64,000 nt of DNA from 3107 sp965216225 (GTDB lineage Bacteria; Pseudomonadota; Alphaproteobacteria; Rhodobacterales; Rhodobacteraceae). Made by a program: the position numbers and the translations under genes. This document shows, piece by piece, positions 1 to 7,879 of this stretch. The stretch lies in the NCBI GenBank assembly GCA_965216225.1, contig CBDCFF010000012.1, forward strand, positions 14,169 to 78,168. Direction: 5' to 3'. A model generated the notes under the pieces. The model saw only the letters and a program-made list of their open reading frames with translations, did no database searches and was not told where the DNA came from. Position 1 is the first letter of the stretch, and every line of letters begins with the position of its first letter.

Positions 1-2
1 CG

Positions 3-269
3 CTGCGCCATTGCGTGACCTGGAAGGGCCGGGGCGTATCGTTGACGGTGACGGAATTCCTGCTGCTTCAGGCGTTGGCGAAACGCCCCGGTTTCGTGAA
101 GAGCCGCGATCAGTTGATGGATGTGGCCTATGATGATCAGATCTATGTGGATGACCGGACGATTGACAGCCACATAAAGCGCCTGCGAAAGAAGATGCGC
201 GGCGCGGATCAGGGGTTTTCGGCGATTGAGACATTGTACGGGATCGGCTACAGGTACAATGAGGAGTGA
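3..269 (+). CDS. chvI: Response regulator ChvI, C-terminal part (5' end outside window)
   Basis: The visible 88 residues are the winged-helix DNA-binding domain of an OmpR-type response regulator. The stretch VTEFLLLQALAKRPG is the start of the effector domain, RTIDSHIKRLRKKM is the recognition helix and LYGIGYRY is the C-terminal hairpin. The receiver domain lies upstream of the window. The stop overlaps the GTG start of the sensor kinase, as is usual for chvI-chvG pairs. ChvI/ChvG (ExoR-ChvG-ChvI in rhizobia) responds to acid and envelope stress and sits next to the hprK-PTS genes in many alphaproteobacteria. The specific name is inferred from this neighbourhood; the OmpR-type regulator class is clear from sequence. 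Confidence 0.88.
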   Translation: MRHCVTWKGRGVSLTVTEFLLLQALAKRPGFVKSRDQLMDVAYDDQIYVDDRTIDSHIKRLRKKMRGADQGFSAIETLYGIGYRYNEE

Positions 270-1987
270 CCGTGACAGCGGAGGCCGAGGTGGGAAACTC
301 TGGACCTGCGCGGCAGATGGCTGTCGTGCCGGATGAGGATCGGGGCGATCCCGACGGTTCCGCAGACCGGGAAATCCGGCCCGGTCGGGAACGCAGGCGG
401 GCCATCCCGATCAATTGCTCGCCGCTCGCGCGCAAGATCATAACGTTCAATCTGGCGGCGCTGATCTTTCTCATCGCGGGGGTTCTGTTTCTGAACCCCC
501 TCCGCGTTTCTCTGATCCATCAGCGCGAATCCGCCCTGATTGCCGATGCCGAACTGGTTGCCGGTGTTTTCGAGGCGCGCCTTGCCAATGCCCGGGGGCT
601 GGCCGTTGCGGATGTGCGCAGGACGCTGGTGGACCTTGATCTGCGCGACGGCATCGGCGTTCATGTCTTCGATGCCCTGGCGCGTCCGATAGCGTCGTCC
701 CCCGGCGAACAGCGCGAAGAGGCCGGCGCGCAGCGTCCGCCGGGGCGCGACGGGGGGCGTGACGGGCGCAGCACGATCATCACGGATTTTCTCGGCGGCA
801 TGTGGACTCTGCTGTCTTCGCTGCTGTCGCCCCTTCCCGGCGCCGGGGCCGGGGCCGCCGACGTTGTGCGGAACCTGGCCGGGGAGGCGCTTGGCAACGG
901 CACGCGCATTCATACCTGGCGCATTGCCGGCGGGCAGACCGGTTTCGTCGTCGCAACGCAGATCCGGAAAGATGGCAGAACGGTCGGCGTCGTCTCGCTC
1001 AGCAGCGCGGAGGGAGAGATTGATGAACTGGTCCGGCAGAAACGCGAACAGGTTCTTCGGGTCTTTGTCATCGCGATACTGGTGTCCGTGGGGCTGAGCC
1101 TGCTTCTGGCCTCCACCATCGCCAACCCGCTGGCCGATCTTGCGGCGGCGGCGGAGATTGGGCACGACAGGAATGCCCGCAAGATGAGTCCGGGGCGGGT
1201 GCGCATTCCGGACCTTACCGCGCGGCCGGATGTGATCGGCCGCCTGTCCGGCGCCTTGCGCGGCATGATCGCCGCGCTTTATGACCGGATCGACGCCAAT
1301 GAACAGTTCGCGGCCGATGTCGCGCACGAGATCAAGAACCCGCTGGCGAGTCTGCGCTCGGCCGTCGGCACCCTGCGCGTCGCCCGAAAGCCCGAACATC
1401 GTCGGAAACTGCTGGATGTGATCGACCACGACGTGCGGCGGCTGGATCGGCTGGTCAGCGACATATCCAACGCCTCGCGGCTGGACAGCGAACTTGTGAA
1501 GGAAGAGGAAGAGCCTTTCGACCTCTTGCGGATGGTGGGCAAGCTCGCGGATCATCTGGGCGAAGAGGCGGCGCGGGGGGGGATCGAATTCATCATCGAC
1601 CTGCCTGCGGAGCCGATCATCATTCACGGGCTGGAGCCGCGCCTGGCCCAGGTTCTCGTCAATCTGATCTCGAATGGCATTTCGTTCTGCGAAAGCGGGG
1701 ATGCGATCCGCGTGTGGACCCGGCGGCGTGAAAACCGGGTGCTGGTCGTGGTCGAGGATACCGGTCCCGGCATTCCCGATCAGGCGCTTCACAAGATATT
1801 CAAACGGTTCTATTCCGAACGCCCCGAAGGCCAGTTCGGCAACAACTCGGGGCTGGGGCTTGCCATTTCCAAGCAGATCGTCGAGGCGCATGGCGGGGTG
1901 ATCTGGGCAGAGAACATTCGCCCGACCGACGCGGATATCGCCTCTGAACCCCTTGGCGCGCGCTTTGTGATCGGCCTGCCCATATGA
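266..1987 (+). CDS. chvG: Sensor histidine kinase ChvG
   Basis: A 573-residue membrane histidine kinase. A basic cytoplasmic N-terminus leads into transmembrane segment 1 (about residues 58-78), then a periplasmic sensor region with a glycine/arginine-rich insert, transmembrane segment 2 (about 266-285), a HAMP linker and the kinase core. The H box is AHEIKNPLASLRS (phospho-acceptor His near 354), the N box is NLISNGISF (Asn-Gly where Asn-Ala is commoner), followed by VVEDTGPGIP and GLGLAISKQIVEAHGG. The GTG start overlaps the chvI stop by 4 bp, so the two are co-translated. It presumably phosphorylates ChvI. The long disordered N-terminus (residues 1-50) leaves the exact start open; the in-frame GTG at 272 is an alternative. 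Confidence 0.9.
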   Translation: MTVTAEAEVGNSGPARQMAVVPDEDRGDPDGSADREIRPGRERRRAIPINCSPLARKIITFNLAALIFLIAGVLFLNPLRVSLIHQRESALIADAELVAGVFEARLANARGLAVADVRRTLVDLDLRDGIGVHVFDALARPIASSPGEQREEAGAQRPPGRDGGRDGRSTIITDFLGGMWTLLSSLLSPLPGAGAGAADVVRNLAGEALGNGTRIHTWRIAGGQTGFVVATQIRKDGRTVGVVSLSSAEGEIDELVRQKREQVLRVFVIAILVSVGLSLLLASTIANPLADLAAAAEIGHDRNARKMSPGRVRIPDLTARPDVIGRLSGALRGMIAALYDRIDANEQFAADVAHEIKNPLASLRSAVGTLRVARKPEHRRKLLDVIDHDVRRLDRLVSDISNASRLDSELVKEEEEPFDLLRMVGKLADHLGEEAARGGIEFIIDLPAEPIIIHGLEPRLAQVLVNLISNGISFCESGDAIRVWTRRRENRVLVVVEDTGPGIPDQALHKIFKRFYSERPEGQFGNNSGLGLAISKQIVEAHGGVIWAENIRPTDADIASEPLGARFVIGLPI

Positions 1988-2002
1988 GCCGGAGGGCCGG
2001 TT

Positions 2003-2464
2003 GTGACCAACAGGATCATCGGTCCGGATAACCTTGCCCATGAGGGCGCAGAGACGTTGATACGGGGATCCTGTGTCGCTGTCGGCGGGGCTGCGGTGCT
2101 TGTCTGCGGGGCCTCGGGCAGCGGAAAATCCGCACTTGCCCTGCAACTGATGGCCCACGGCGCGGCGCTGGTGGCCGATGACGCAACGGTGCTCCGGCGT
2201 CGCTGTGGCGCGCTGGTTGCCTGTTCGCCCGACAACATTCGCGGCCGTATCGAGGCGCGCGGCGTCGGGATTCTGCGCGCCCCGGCGTCGGGCGGCGCTC
2301 TTGTGCGACTGGCGATCAACATGGACATGGTGGAAACCCGGCGATTGCCGCCGCATCGCGGTTGCCGCATTCTGGGGGTTGACCTGCCCCTGCTTCACAA
2401 GGTCGAGAGCGCGCATTTCCCGGCTGCGGTCTGGCACTATCTCAAGGGGGGCAGAAGCGATTGA
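2003..2464 (+). CDS. hprK: HPr kinase/phosphorylase, short form
   Basis: A 153-residue protein corresponding only to the catalytic C-terminal domain of HPr kinase/phosphorylase; the N-terminal domain of the Firmicutes enzyme is absent, as is normal in alphaproteobacteria. The P-loop is GASGSGKSALALQL at residues 36-49. It should phosphorylate Ser46 of HPr, which is conserved in the HPr encoded 1.3 kb downstream. The start is GTG, 15 bp after chvG, and rapZ follows after a short gap, so the gene belongs to the chvI-chvG-hprK-rapZ-PTS string. It links envelope two-component signalling with the regulatory PTS by position; a functional link is inference. Confidence 0.9.
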   Translation: MTNRIIGPDNLAHEGAETLIRGSCVAVGGAAVLVCGASGSGKSALALQLMAHGAALVADDATVLRRRCGALVACSPDNIRGRIEARGVGILRAPASGGALVRLAINMDMVETRRLPPHRGCRILGVDLPLLHKVESAHFPAAVWHYLKGGRSD

Positions 2465-2485
2465 GGAAGGAGCCCGGTCCCGGCC

Positions 2486-3391
2486 ATGAAGCCACCCGAA
2501 TCAGGACAGCGCCTGCTGCTTGTCACCGGCCCTTCGGGCGCTGGCCGGTCAACGGCGATCAACGCACTGGAGGATATGGGCTTCGAGGCGATCGACAACC
2601 TGCCGCTGTCGCTGTTGCCGCGTTTGCTGGATGGCCCGCCGATTGATCGGCCGCTGGCGCTGGGGCTTGACGTGCGCAATCGCGATTTCAGCACCACCGC
2701 GCTGATTGCAAGCATCGACCGGCTTGACGAAACCGCGAGTCTTGCCGCCGAAGTCTTTTATCTGGACTGCCGCCCCGACATATTGTCGCGCCGCTATTGT
2801 GAAACCCGCAGGCGGCACCCGCTGGCCCCGGCGGAAAGCCCCGAACTGGGCATCGGGCGCGAAGCCGATCTGCTGGTGCCTATCCGGGCGCGGGCGGATA
2901 TTCTGCTGGATACCTCCGATCTGACCCCGCACGAACTGCGGGCGGAGGTCAACGCGCTCTTTGCGCCGGATGGCGGGCAGGGACTGGCGATCTCGGTCCA
3001 CTCCTTTTCCTGCAAGCGGGGCGCGCCGCGCGGGCTCGACATGGTTTTCGATTGCCGTTTCCTGCGCAATCCCTATTGGGAACCGGAACTGCGCAATCTG
3101 GATGGGCGTGATGTCAGGGTCGCGGAACATGTCCGGGGCGATGAAAGGTTCAACAACTTCTTTGACAAAGTGTCGGATTTGGCGCAGATGCTGCTTCCGG
3201 CCTATATCGACGAAGGCAAGGCGCATCTTGCCATCGGATTCGGCTGCACTGGCGGGCAGCACCGTTCGGTGGCGGTGGCAGAGAGACTCGGGCGGGCATT
3301 GATTGCCGCCGGGTGGCAGGTGTCGGTTCGGCACCGGGAACTTGAACGGCGGTCGCCGCGAGCGGTCGGGAAACGGGAAGAACAGGCGTGA
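2486..3391 (+). CDS. rapZ: RNase adapter / nucleotide-binding protein RapZ
   Basis: A 301-residue member of the RapZ (YvcJ/YhbJ) family. The N-terminal P-loop is GPSGAGRST at residues 15-23, followed by ALEDMGFEAIDNLP, the family hallmark. The C-terminal domain carries GCTGGQHRSVAVAERL, the conserved RNA/metabolite-binding signature. In E. coli RapZ directs RNase E to GlmZ sRNA and senses glucosamine-6-phosphate; in alphaproteobacteria its partner is unknown. The Walker A lysine is arginine here (GRST rather than GKS), so nucleotide binding may differ from the enteric protein. Its end overlaps the next gene by 4 bp, so it is co-translated with the PTS EIIA component. Confidence 0.93.
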   Translation: MKPPESGQRLLLVTGPSGAGRSTAINALEDMGFEAIDNLPLSLLPRLLDGPPIDRPLALGLDVRNRDFSTTALIASIDRLDETASLAAEVFYLDCRPDILSRRYCETRRRHPLAPAESPELGIGREADLLVPIRARADILLDTSDLTPHELRAEVNALFAPDGGQGLAISVHSFSCKRGAPRGLDMVFDCRFLRNPYWEPELRNLDGRDVRVAEHVRGDERFNNFFDKVSDLAQMLLPAYIDEGKAHLAIGFGCTGGQHRSVAVAERLGRALIAAGWQVSVRHRELERRSPRAVGKREEQA

Positions 3392-3831
3392 TCGGGATCG
3401 TGATCGTTGCCCATGGCGGACTGGCGCGCGAATACAAGGCGGCAGTCGAGCATGTCGTCGGCCGACAGGAAGGTTTCCGCGCCATCGCCATAGAAGTGGA
3501 TGACGACCGCGCCGCGAAAGAGCGCGAAATCTGCGAGGCTGCGGATGTGGTCGATATGGGCGATGGCGTGGTGGTGGTGACAGACATGTTCGGCGGCTCG
3601 CCCGCCAACCTGTCCATGCGGGCGTGCCGGGACGAGAACCGCAAAGTGATCTATGGCGCCAATCTGCCGCTGCTGGTGAAACTTGCCAAATCCCGCCGAA
3701 AGCCGTTTGTTCAGGCCGTGGAGGCCGCCCTTGCCGCGGGGCGGCGTTATATCGACAGTTGCAACGGCTGTAACGGCGCCACGGGGCAGGAGAATTGTGG
3801 TGGCGACAAGAACGCTTTTCATCGTGAATGA
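3388..3831 (+). CDS. PTS EIIA component, mannose-type
   Basis: A 147-residue single-domain EIIA of the mannose/sorbose (EIIA-Man) family. The start IGIVIVAHGGLAREY contains the phospho-accepting histidine at residue 9, and VVVTDMFGGSPANLS is the second conserved loop. It should take phosphate from HPr. No membrane EIIB/EIIC permease genes lie near it, so this is the regulatory rather than the sugar-transporting PTS found in alphaproteobacteria. The GTG start overlaps the rapZ stop, and the end overlaps the HPr start, so rapZ, EIIA and HPr form one translationally coupled unit. Confidence 0.9.
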   Translation: MIGIVIVAHGGLAREYKAAVEHVVGRQEGFRAIAIEVDDDRAAKEREICEAADVVDMGDGVVVVTDMFGGSPANLSMRACRDENRKVIYGANLPLLVKLAKSRRKPFVQAVEAALAAGRRYIDSCNGCNGATGQENCGGDKNAFHRE

Positions 3832-4069
3832 GAAGGGCCTGCACGCGCGGGCGTCGGCGAAACTGGTCGAACTGGTCGAGACCCACGATGCCTCTGTCGA
3901 GGTGTCGCGTGACGGGTTGACGGCGGCCGGGGATTCGATCATGGGACTTTTGATGTTGGCAGCCGCAAAGGGAACCTCTATTGAGGTCTCGACAAGGGGG
4001 CCGGAGGCTGACAGGCTGGCCGAGGCGCTGGAGACGCTGGTTGCCGACAGGTTCGGCGAGGATTTCTGA
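3800..4069 (+). CDS. ptsH: Phosphocarrier protein HPr
   Basis: An 89-residue HPr. With the GTG start at 3800 the active-site histidine in NEKGLHARAS falls at position 15 and the regulatory serine in AGDSIMGLLML at position 46, exactly the standard HPr numbering. An AGGAG ribosome site at 3788-3792 sits 7 bases upstream. The in-frame GTG at 3797 would shift both residues by one, so 3800 is preferred. The gene overlaps the EIIA end by 32 bp. Ser46 is the target of the HprK encoded in the same string, and His15 passes phosphate to EIIA. Enzyme I is not in the window. Confidence 0.93.
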   Translation: MATRTLFIVNEKGLHARASAKLVELVETHDASVEVSRDGLTAAGDSIMGLLMLAAAKGTSIEVSTRGPEADRLAEALETLVADRFGEDF

Positions 4070-4105
4070 AGAGACGCCAAAGGGCGTCCGGGGCAAGCCA
4101 AACCC

Positions 4106-4975
4106 GTGATAGACCGCGTTCGAGAAAACACACTGGCCGATGACCCGGATTACGAGCCCTATGATGGCCGCCGTCTTTCTTATGCGAACACATTCACCGA
4201 TCCGTGGAAGGCCGGGGCCATCCGGGCGCTGGAATGGCTGACTGCAAAACTCTACCTGCTCAGGCGGGTTCGGGAGTTCGAGCGGCGGGGCGTGCCGGAG
4301 GGGCCGCCATTTTTCACGCAGGGCCTGGAGGTTATGGGGATTGATCTGCTGACTCCGGCGGAACAGTTGCGCCATGTTCCCGAAACCGGCCCGGTGGTGG
4401 TCGTGGCGAACCATCCGCACGGGCTTGTCGATGGCCTGGTTCTGGCGGAACTGATCGGCAGGGTGCGGACCGATTACAAGATCCTGACGCGCTCGTTGCT
4501 TACCGGTGTGCAGGAAATCGAACGGTTCATGCTGCCGGTCGCTTTCCCGCACGAGACGGATTCGGTGCGCAAGAATCTTGAAATGCGCCACACGGCGATG
4601 GAGCATCTGAAAGACGGCGGTGTCATCATCCTGTTTCCGGCCGGGACGGTTGCCGTGTCGGCGACCTTTTCCGGACCGGCGACAGAACAGGAATGGAACC
4701 CGTTTACGGCGAAGATGATCAAGCGTTCGGGGGCGACTGTCGTGCCGATCTACTTTCCCGGCCAGAATTCGCGCTGGTACCAGATCGCCAATCTTGTGTC
4801 CGCAACCGTGCGTCAGGGCCTGTTGTTGTATGAAATCAAACATGCGTTCGGCAAACCGCAGAACCCGGTGATCGGCCCACCTGTCACCCCCGGGGAACTG
4901 AGCGGTTTTTCCGGCAACACGCGGGAATTCATGTCCATGCTTCGCAGGCGGACGCTGGACCTTGCCGAACGCTGA
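4106..4975 (+). CDS. PlsC-like lysophospholipid acyltransferase
   Basis: A 289-residue member of the glycerolipid acyltransferase (PlsC/LPLAT) superfamily. The catalytic block VVVANHPHGLVDGLVLAEL is the NH-x5-D variant of the HX4D motif, and VIILFPAGTVAVS is the substrate-binding FPxGT-like motif. The family acylates lysophospholipids or ornithine lipids at the inner membrane face. It starts with GTG 36 bp after HPr and probably ends the PTS transcript; acyltransferase genes are common at this position in Rhodobacterales. The exact acyl acceptor cannot be read from the sequence. Confidence 0.82.
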   Translation: MIDRVRENTLADDPDYEPYDGRRLSYANTFTDPWKAGAIRALEWLTAKLYLLRRVREFERRGVPEGPPFFTQGLEVMGIDLLTPAEQLRHVPETGPVVVVANHPHGLVDGLVLAELIGRVRTDYKILTRSLLTGVQEIERFMLPVAFPHETDSVRKNLEMRHTAMEHLKDGGVIILFPAGTVAVSATFSGPATEQEWNPFTAKMIKRSGATVVPIYFPGQNSRWYQIANLVSATVRQGLLLYEIKHAFGKPQNPVIGPPVTPGELSGFSGNTREFMSMLRRRTLDLAER

Positions 4976-5076
4976 GAAAGGGCGAATCAGCCTGGGGCAT
5001 ATCTTTGATTTTGCGCTCTGAGTCATGAATAAGGTTCGCGCCGGCATCACCAGGGAAGCAACGAGGGAATGAGCGT

Positions 5077-5286
5077 ATGGTCTTTTCGCATGAAGGCAGG
5101 GCAATCCCTTCGGGCTGGCGGCAACCGGATATTTCATGTGTGCAGATACCGGGTTTATGGTGCGCCCCAAGCGGCGGCGGCGGCGCGGCAGGGCTGGCCG
5201 CCGATGTCAGCAGCCACCTGCCGCAGTTCAATGAAATGGCCGAGAGGCTGTATATCAACTGGCTGCAAACCGCAGCGCGCACCTGA
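5077..5286 (+). CDS. Possible small protein of unknown function, or non-coding spacer
   Basis: The 343 bp between the acyltransferase and the GntR regulator contain only this 69-codon frame. A GAGGGA stretch lies about 8 bases before ATG 5077. The product has a glycine run (SGGGGAAG) and an amphipathic C-terminus (FNEMAERLYINWLQ) but no domain I recognise. No second signal such as codon bias could be measured. It may equally be untranslated spacer; nothing else is visible in this interval. Confidence 0.25.
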   Translation: MVFSHEGRAIPSGWRQPDISCVQIPGLWCAPSGGGGAAGLAADVSSHLPQFNEMAERLYINWLQTAART

Positions 5287-5318
5287 CCGGCATCAGGTTT
5301 CAGCCTCAGGTTTCGGCA

Positions 5319-6011
5319 TCAGGTTTCGGCGGCGCGGGTAAGCGAAAGGCGCGCGGCCTCCAGATGCTCTTTCATCCGGTTTGCGGCGCGTTCCGGCTCT
5401 CTCGTCCTGATGGCATTCAGTATCTGCCGGTGCTGGACATTGTACTGGCTGATGATCCGGGGCTCCAGGGTCAGATGCCGCATCCGCGTCCATTCATCCA
5501 TTGCCCGCACCGTGTTGATCTGCCCGATGATCCGGATCAGAAGGTTGTTGCGCGTGGCCGCGGCCAGCAGCCAGTGGAACTCCGTATCGGCTTCGGCAAA
5601 GCGGGTGGGGTCGGCAATGGATTGTTCCATCCCGGTGCAGAGCGCGTCGAGTTGTTCGAAATCCTCCCGCCGCCCGTGCAGCACGGCAAGGCGGCAGATA
5701 TGGGGCTCCAGCGCAAAGCGGGCGTCTATCAGTTCAAGGGGATTGGCGTCTTCGACAGAGGAGGCGGGCGGGCGGTCCGCTTCGCAGGTGACATATGTGC
5801 CGCTGCCCGCACGGGTTTCAAGCAGGCCCTCGGCTTCAAGCTGCGCCAGCGCGTCCCTCAGCGTGTTTCTGGCGACGCCGTATGTTTCGGCAAGCCGGCG
5901 GGAGGCGGGCAGGCGATCATGGCGACGATAGCCCCCTCTGGTGATCTCTCGCCGGAGAATCGCGGCAATATCCATGGACCCTGTTCGATTCACTTTTGGC
6001 ATATATTCCAT
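5319..6011 (-). CDS. GntR-family transcriptional regulator, FadR subfamily
   Basis: About 230 residues. The N-terminal winged helix-turn-helix runs ILRREITRGGYRRHDRLPASRRLAE...NTLRDALAQLEAEGLLETRAGSGTYV, the GntR signature; the C-terminal all-helical part (about residues 85-220, ending RMKEHLEAARLSL) fits the FCD ligand-binding domain of the FadR subgroup. It is transcribed divergently from gmaS across a 319-bp region holding repeated TCCAATT/AATTGGA boxes, so it is the obvious candidate regulator of the methylamine operon and itself. Two in-frame ATGs (6002 and 5975) are possible alternative starts. The ligand is unknown. Confidence 0.85.
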   Translation of the reverse strand: MEYMPKVNRTGSMDIAAILRREITRGGYRRHDRLPASRRLAETYGVARNTLRDALAQLEAEGLLETRAGSGTYVTCEADRPPASSVEDANPLELIDARFALEPHICRLAVLHGRREDFEQLDALCTGMEQSIADPTRFAEADTEFHWLLAAATRNNLLIRIIGQINTVRAMDEWTRMRHLTLEPRIISQYNVQHRQILNAIRTREPERAANRMKEHLEAARLSLTRAAET

Positions 6012-6330
6012 TCGAGTTAATCCAATTATAGTCCAATTAAGCCGGAAATCATAGATTTGTTATGCAATTGGATCAAAAAAGGTTGATTATTGGTTTTCCG
6101 GGGATGTATCCAGAGGGCGTCGGGGATTCTCGTGATCTCTTGCGAGACCGGAATTTTTTCAGGATCGGGTAAGGGATGGCCTTTCCGAACGGATTGACGG
6201 CATGATCACGGGCGCCGGAATTCATGGCCTTCTTGTTGCCGATGAAGGGCCGGGGGAGCGGCGGGAAACCGCCAGGCAGTTGCCGACCGGGCGATAGCCC
6301 GATGGCCAAAAACCAGCAAGGGAGGGAAAC
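6012..6330. promoter_or_regulatory. gntR/gmaS divergent control region
   Basis: No gene is visible in these 319 bp. The part next to gntR is AT-rich and contains TCCAATTA at 6021-6028 and 6032-6039, and the inverted form CAATTGGA at 6065-6072. The part next to gmaS is GC-rich leader ending in GGGAGGG just before the GTG start at 6331. The AT-rich block is the likely site for both promoters and for GntR binding. Confidence 0.6.
6017..6038 (-). promoter_or_regulatory. Putative operator, copy 1 of a motif shared with amt
   Basis: Read on the minus strand this 22-bp stretch is AATTGGACTATAATTGG followed by ATTAA. It matches 17 of 22 positions with 23001-23022 upstream of amt. Both copies contain ATTGG twice, 11 bp apart, i.e. 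one helical turn. It lies immediately upstream of the gntR start, so a repressor bound here would block gntR and probably gmaS. Assignment to the GntR protein is inference. Confidence 0.5.
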
Positions 6331-7809
6331 GTGGCTGAAACCGATCTGGAGAGATTCACGGAAGCGCCGGGGCGCGAGGAGAAGATCAGGGAAGTTCGTG
6401 CAATGATCGACCGGATGGGGGTCGAGTATCTCTATCTGCAATTCGTGTCTGTCACCGGCAAGATCATGGGCAAGGGCATCCCTGCCGATCACTGGGAGAG
6501 TATTGCGAAAAAGGGCTTTCAACTGGTCTATGGCGCAACCGTCAATCTGTTCACGAACCGCGCCGGGAATTATCTGGGCTACGGGCCGGAAGCCGCAGAA
6601 CTTGTCGGCATTCCCGAACCCGAAACCTTCATGCAACTGCCCTGGGCGCCGGAGATCGGGCGGATGTACTGTACGCTCTTCCGCAATCGTGAAGAGAAGC
6701 AGAACCCGGGCGGCTATCTGACCGCGGATTGCCGGGGCAACCTGCGCCGACTGCATGAGGCGTTCGGGAAAAAACACGGCACGCGCCTGCGCATCGGAAC
6801 CGAACCCGAGATGATGTGGCTGAAATTTGATGAAAACGGCAAGCCCCGGGATGGCTGTTCAAAGCCCTACTGCTATCACATCGACCAGTTCGAAAGCCTG
6901 CGCCCAGTGTCGATGCAGGTGATCAGATACGCCCGCAGGATGGGGCTGGACATGATCCAGGGCGATCACGAGGACGCGCCCGGTCAGCTTGAACTGAACT
7001 GGATGTTCGACGATGTGCTGCGCAATGCCGACCGTCTGACCACCTACCGCCAGCTTTGCGCGCAGGTGGCGCGCGAAAACGGCATCTTCGCCTGTTTCAT
7101 GACAAAACCCTTCATGGGGGTTTCGGCGTCCGGCTGCCATCACAACATGAGCCTCTGGCGCGGCGGCGAAGACCGGTTCGTGCGTGCCGGCAATGATCCG
7201 GACAACCTGCCGGGGATGCGCCAGAACTACATGTATGTAAAGGATGGTGAGAACACCTTCATGCCCGACACGGACGATCCGCAGATGCCGGGCAGGGAGG
7301 GGCTGAAAGCCATCGGCGGCGTCGTCACGCATTTGCAGGCGCTGACCGCCATCGGGGCCTCCACGGTGAATTCCTATCGTCGCCTGTGGGATACCGGTTT
7401 CTGGGCGCCGGTCTTTGCCGACTGGGGCTTTCAGAACCGGACGACCGGCCTTCGGGTCTCGGCCCCCGGACGGTTTGAATATCGGTCGGTGGACTCGATG
7501 GTGAACCCGTATCTGATGGGCGCGGCGCTGCTGGCCGCCATGGATGACGGGCTTGACAACAACCTCGATCCCGGCCAGCCCGAAGAGCGCAACATCTATG
7601 AGGCCATGGCGGAAGGCAAGCAGGTTCGCCGCCTGCCCATGTCACTGGGCGAGGCGCTCGATCATCTTGCGGCAAGCGAGGTGGTCAGGCGCGGCCTGCC
7701 GGGTGAGATGTACCGGCTTTACGATGAATACAAACGCGATGAGTATGCCCGCTTCATGTCCACCGTGACCGAGTGGGACAACGAAACATACATGGAATGC
7801 CTGCCGTAG
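6331..7809 (+). CDS. gmaS: Gamma-glutamylmethylamide synthetase (glutamine synthetase family)
   Basis: A 492-residue glutamine-synthetase fold enzyme. The beta-grasp N-domain (YLYLQFVSVTGKIMGKGIP) is followed by the catalytic domain with GTEPEMMWL (metal-binding glutamate), QGDHEDAPGQLELNW, GVSASGCHHNMSLW and the C-terminal FEYRSVDSMVNPYL. GmaS joins methylamine to glutamate with ATP to give gamma-glutamylmethylamide, the entry to the N-methylglutamate pathway. The GTG start has GGGAGGG 4 bases upstream. Family membership is certain; the choice of GmaS over a GlnT-type glutamine synthetase rests on its position directly ahead of mgsABC and on tmm, tdm and tmoXWV in the same block. Confidence 0.85.
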   Translation: MAETDLERFTEAPGREEKIREVRAMIDRMGVEYLYLQFVSVTGKIMGKGIPADHWESIAKKGFQLVYGATVNLFTNRAGNYLGYGPEAAELVGIPEPETFMQLPWAPEIGRMYCTLFRNREEKQNPGGYLTADCRGNLRRLHEAFGKKHGTRLRIGTEPEMMWLKFDENGKPRDGCSKPYCYHIDQFESLRPVSMQVIRYARRMGLDMIQGDHEDAPGQLELNWMFDDVLRNADRLTTYRQLCAQVARENGIFACFMTKPFMGVSASGCHHNMSLWRGGEDRFVRAGNDPDNLPGMRQNYMYVKDGENTFMPDTDDPQMPGREGLKAIGGVVTHLQALTAIGASTVNSYRRLWDTGFWAPVFADWGFQNRTTGLRVSAPGRFEYRSVDSMVNPYLMGAALLAAMDDGLDNNLDPGQPEERNIYEAMAEGKQVRRLPMSLGEALDHLAASEVVRRGLPGEMYRLYDEYKRDEYARFMSTVTEWDNETYMECLP

Positions 7810-7879
7810 GCATCCCGGTTCCGGCGGCGGGCGGGAATGCCCCTGCCGCCAGTCAACGCAACTTGGGAGGCGCATGAAA

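Noticed and set aside
248..5170. Very long open frames on the minus strand opposite chvG, rapZ and the acyltransferase
   Set aside because: They are antisense shadows of well-supported plus-strand genes in GC-rich DNA and contain no recognisable domains.
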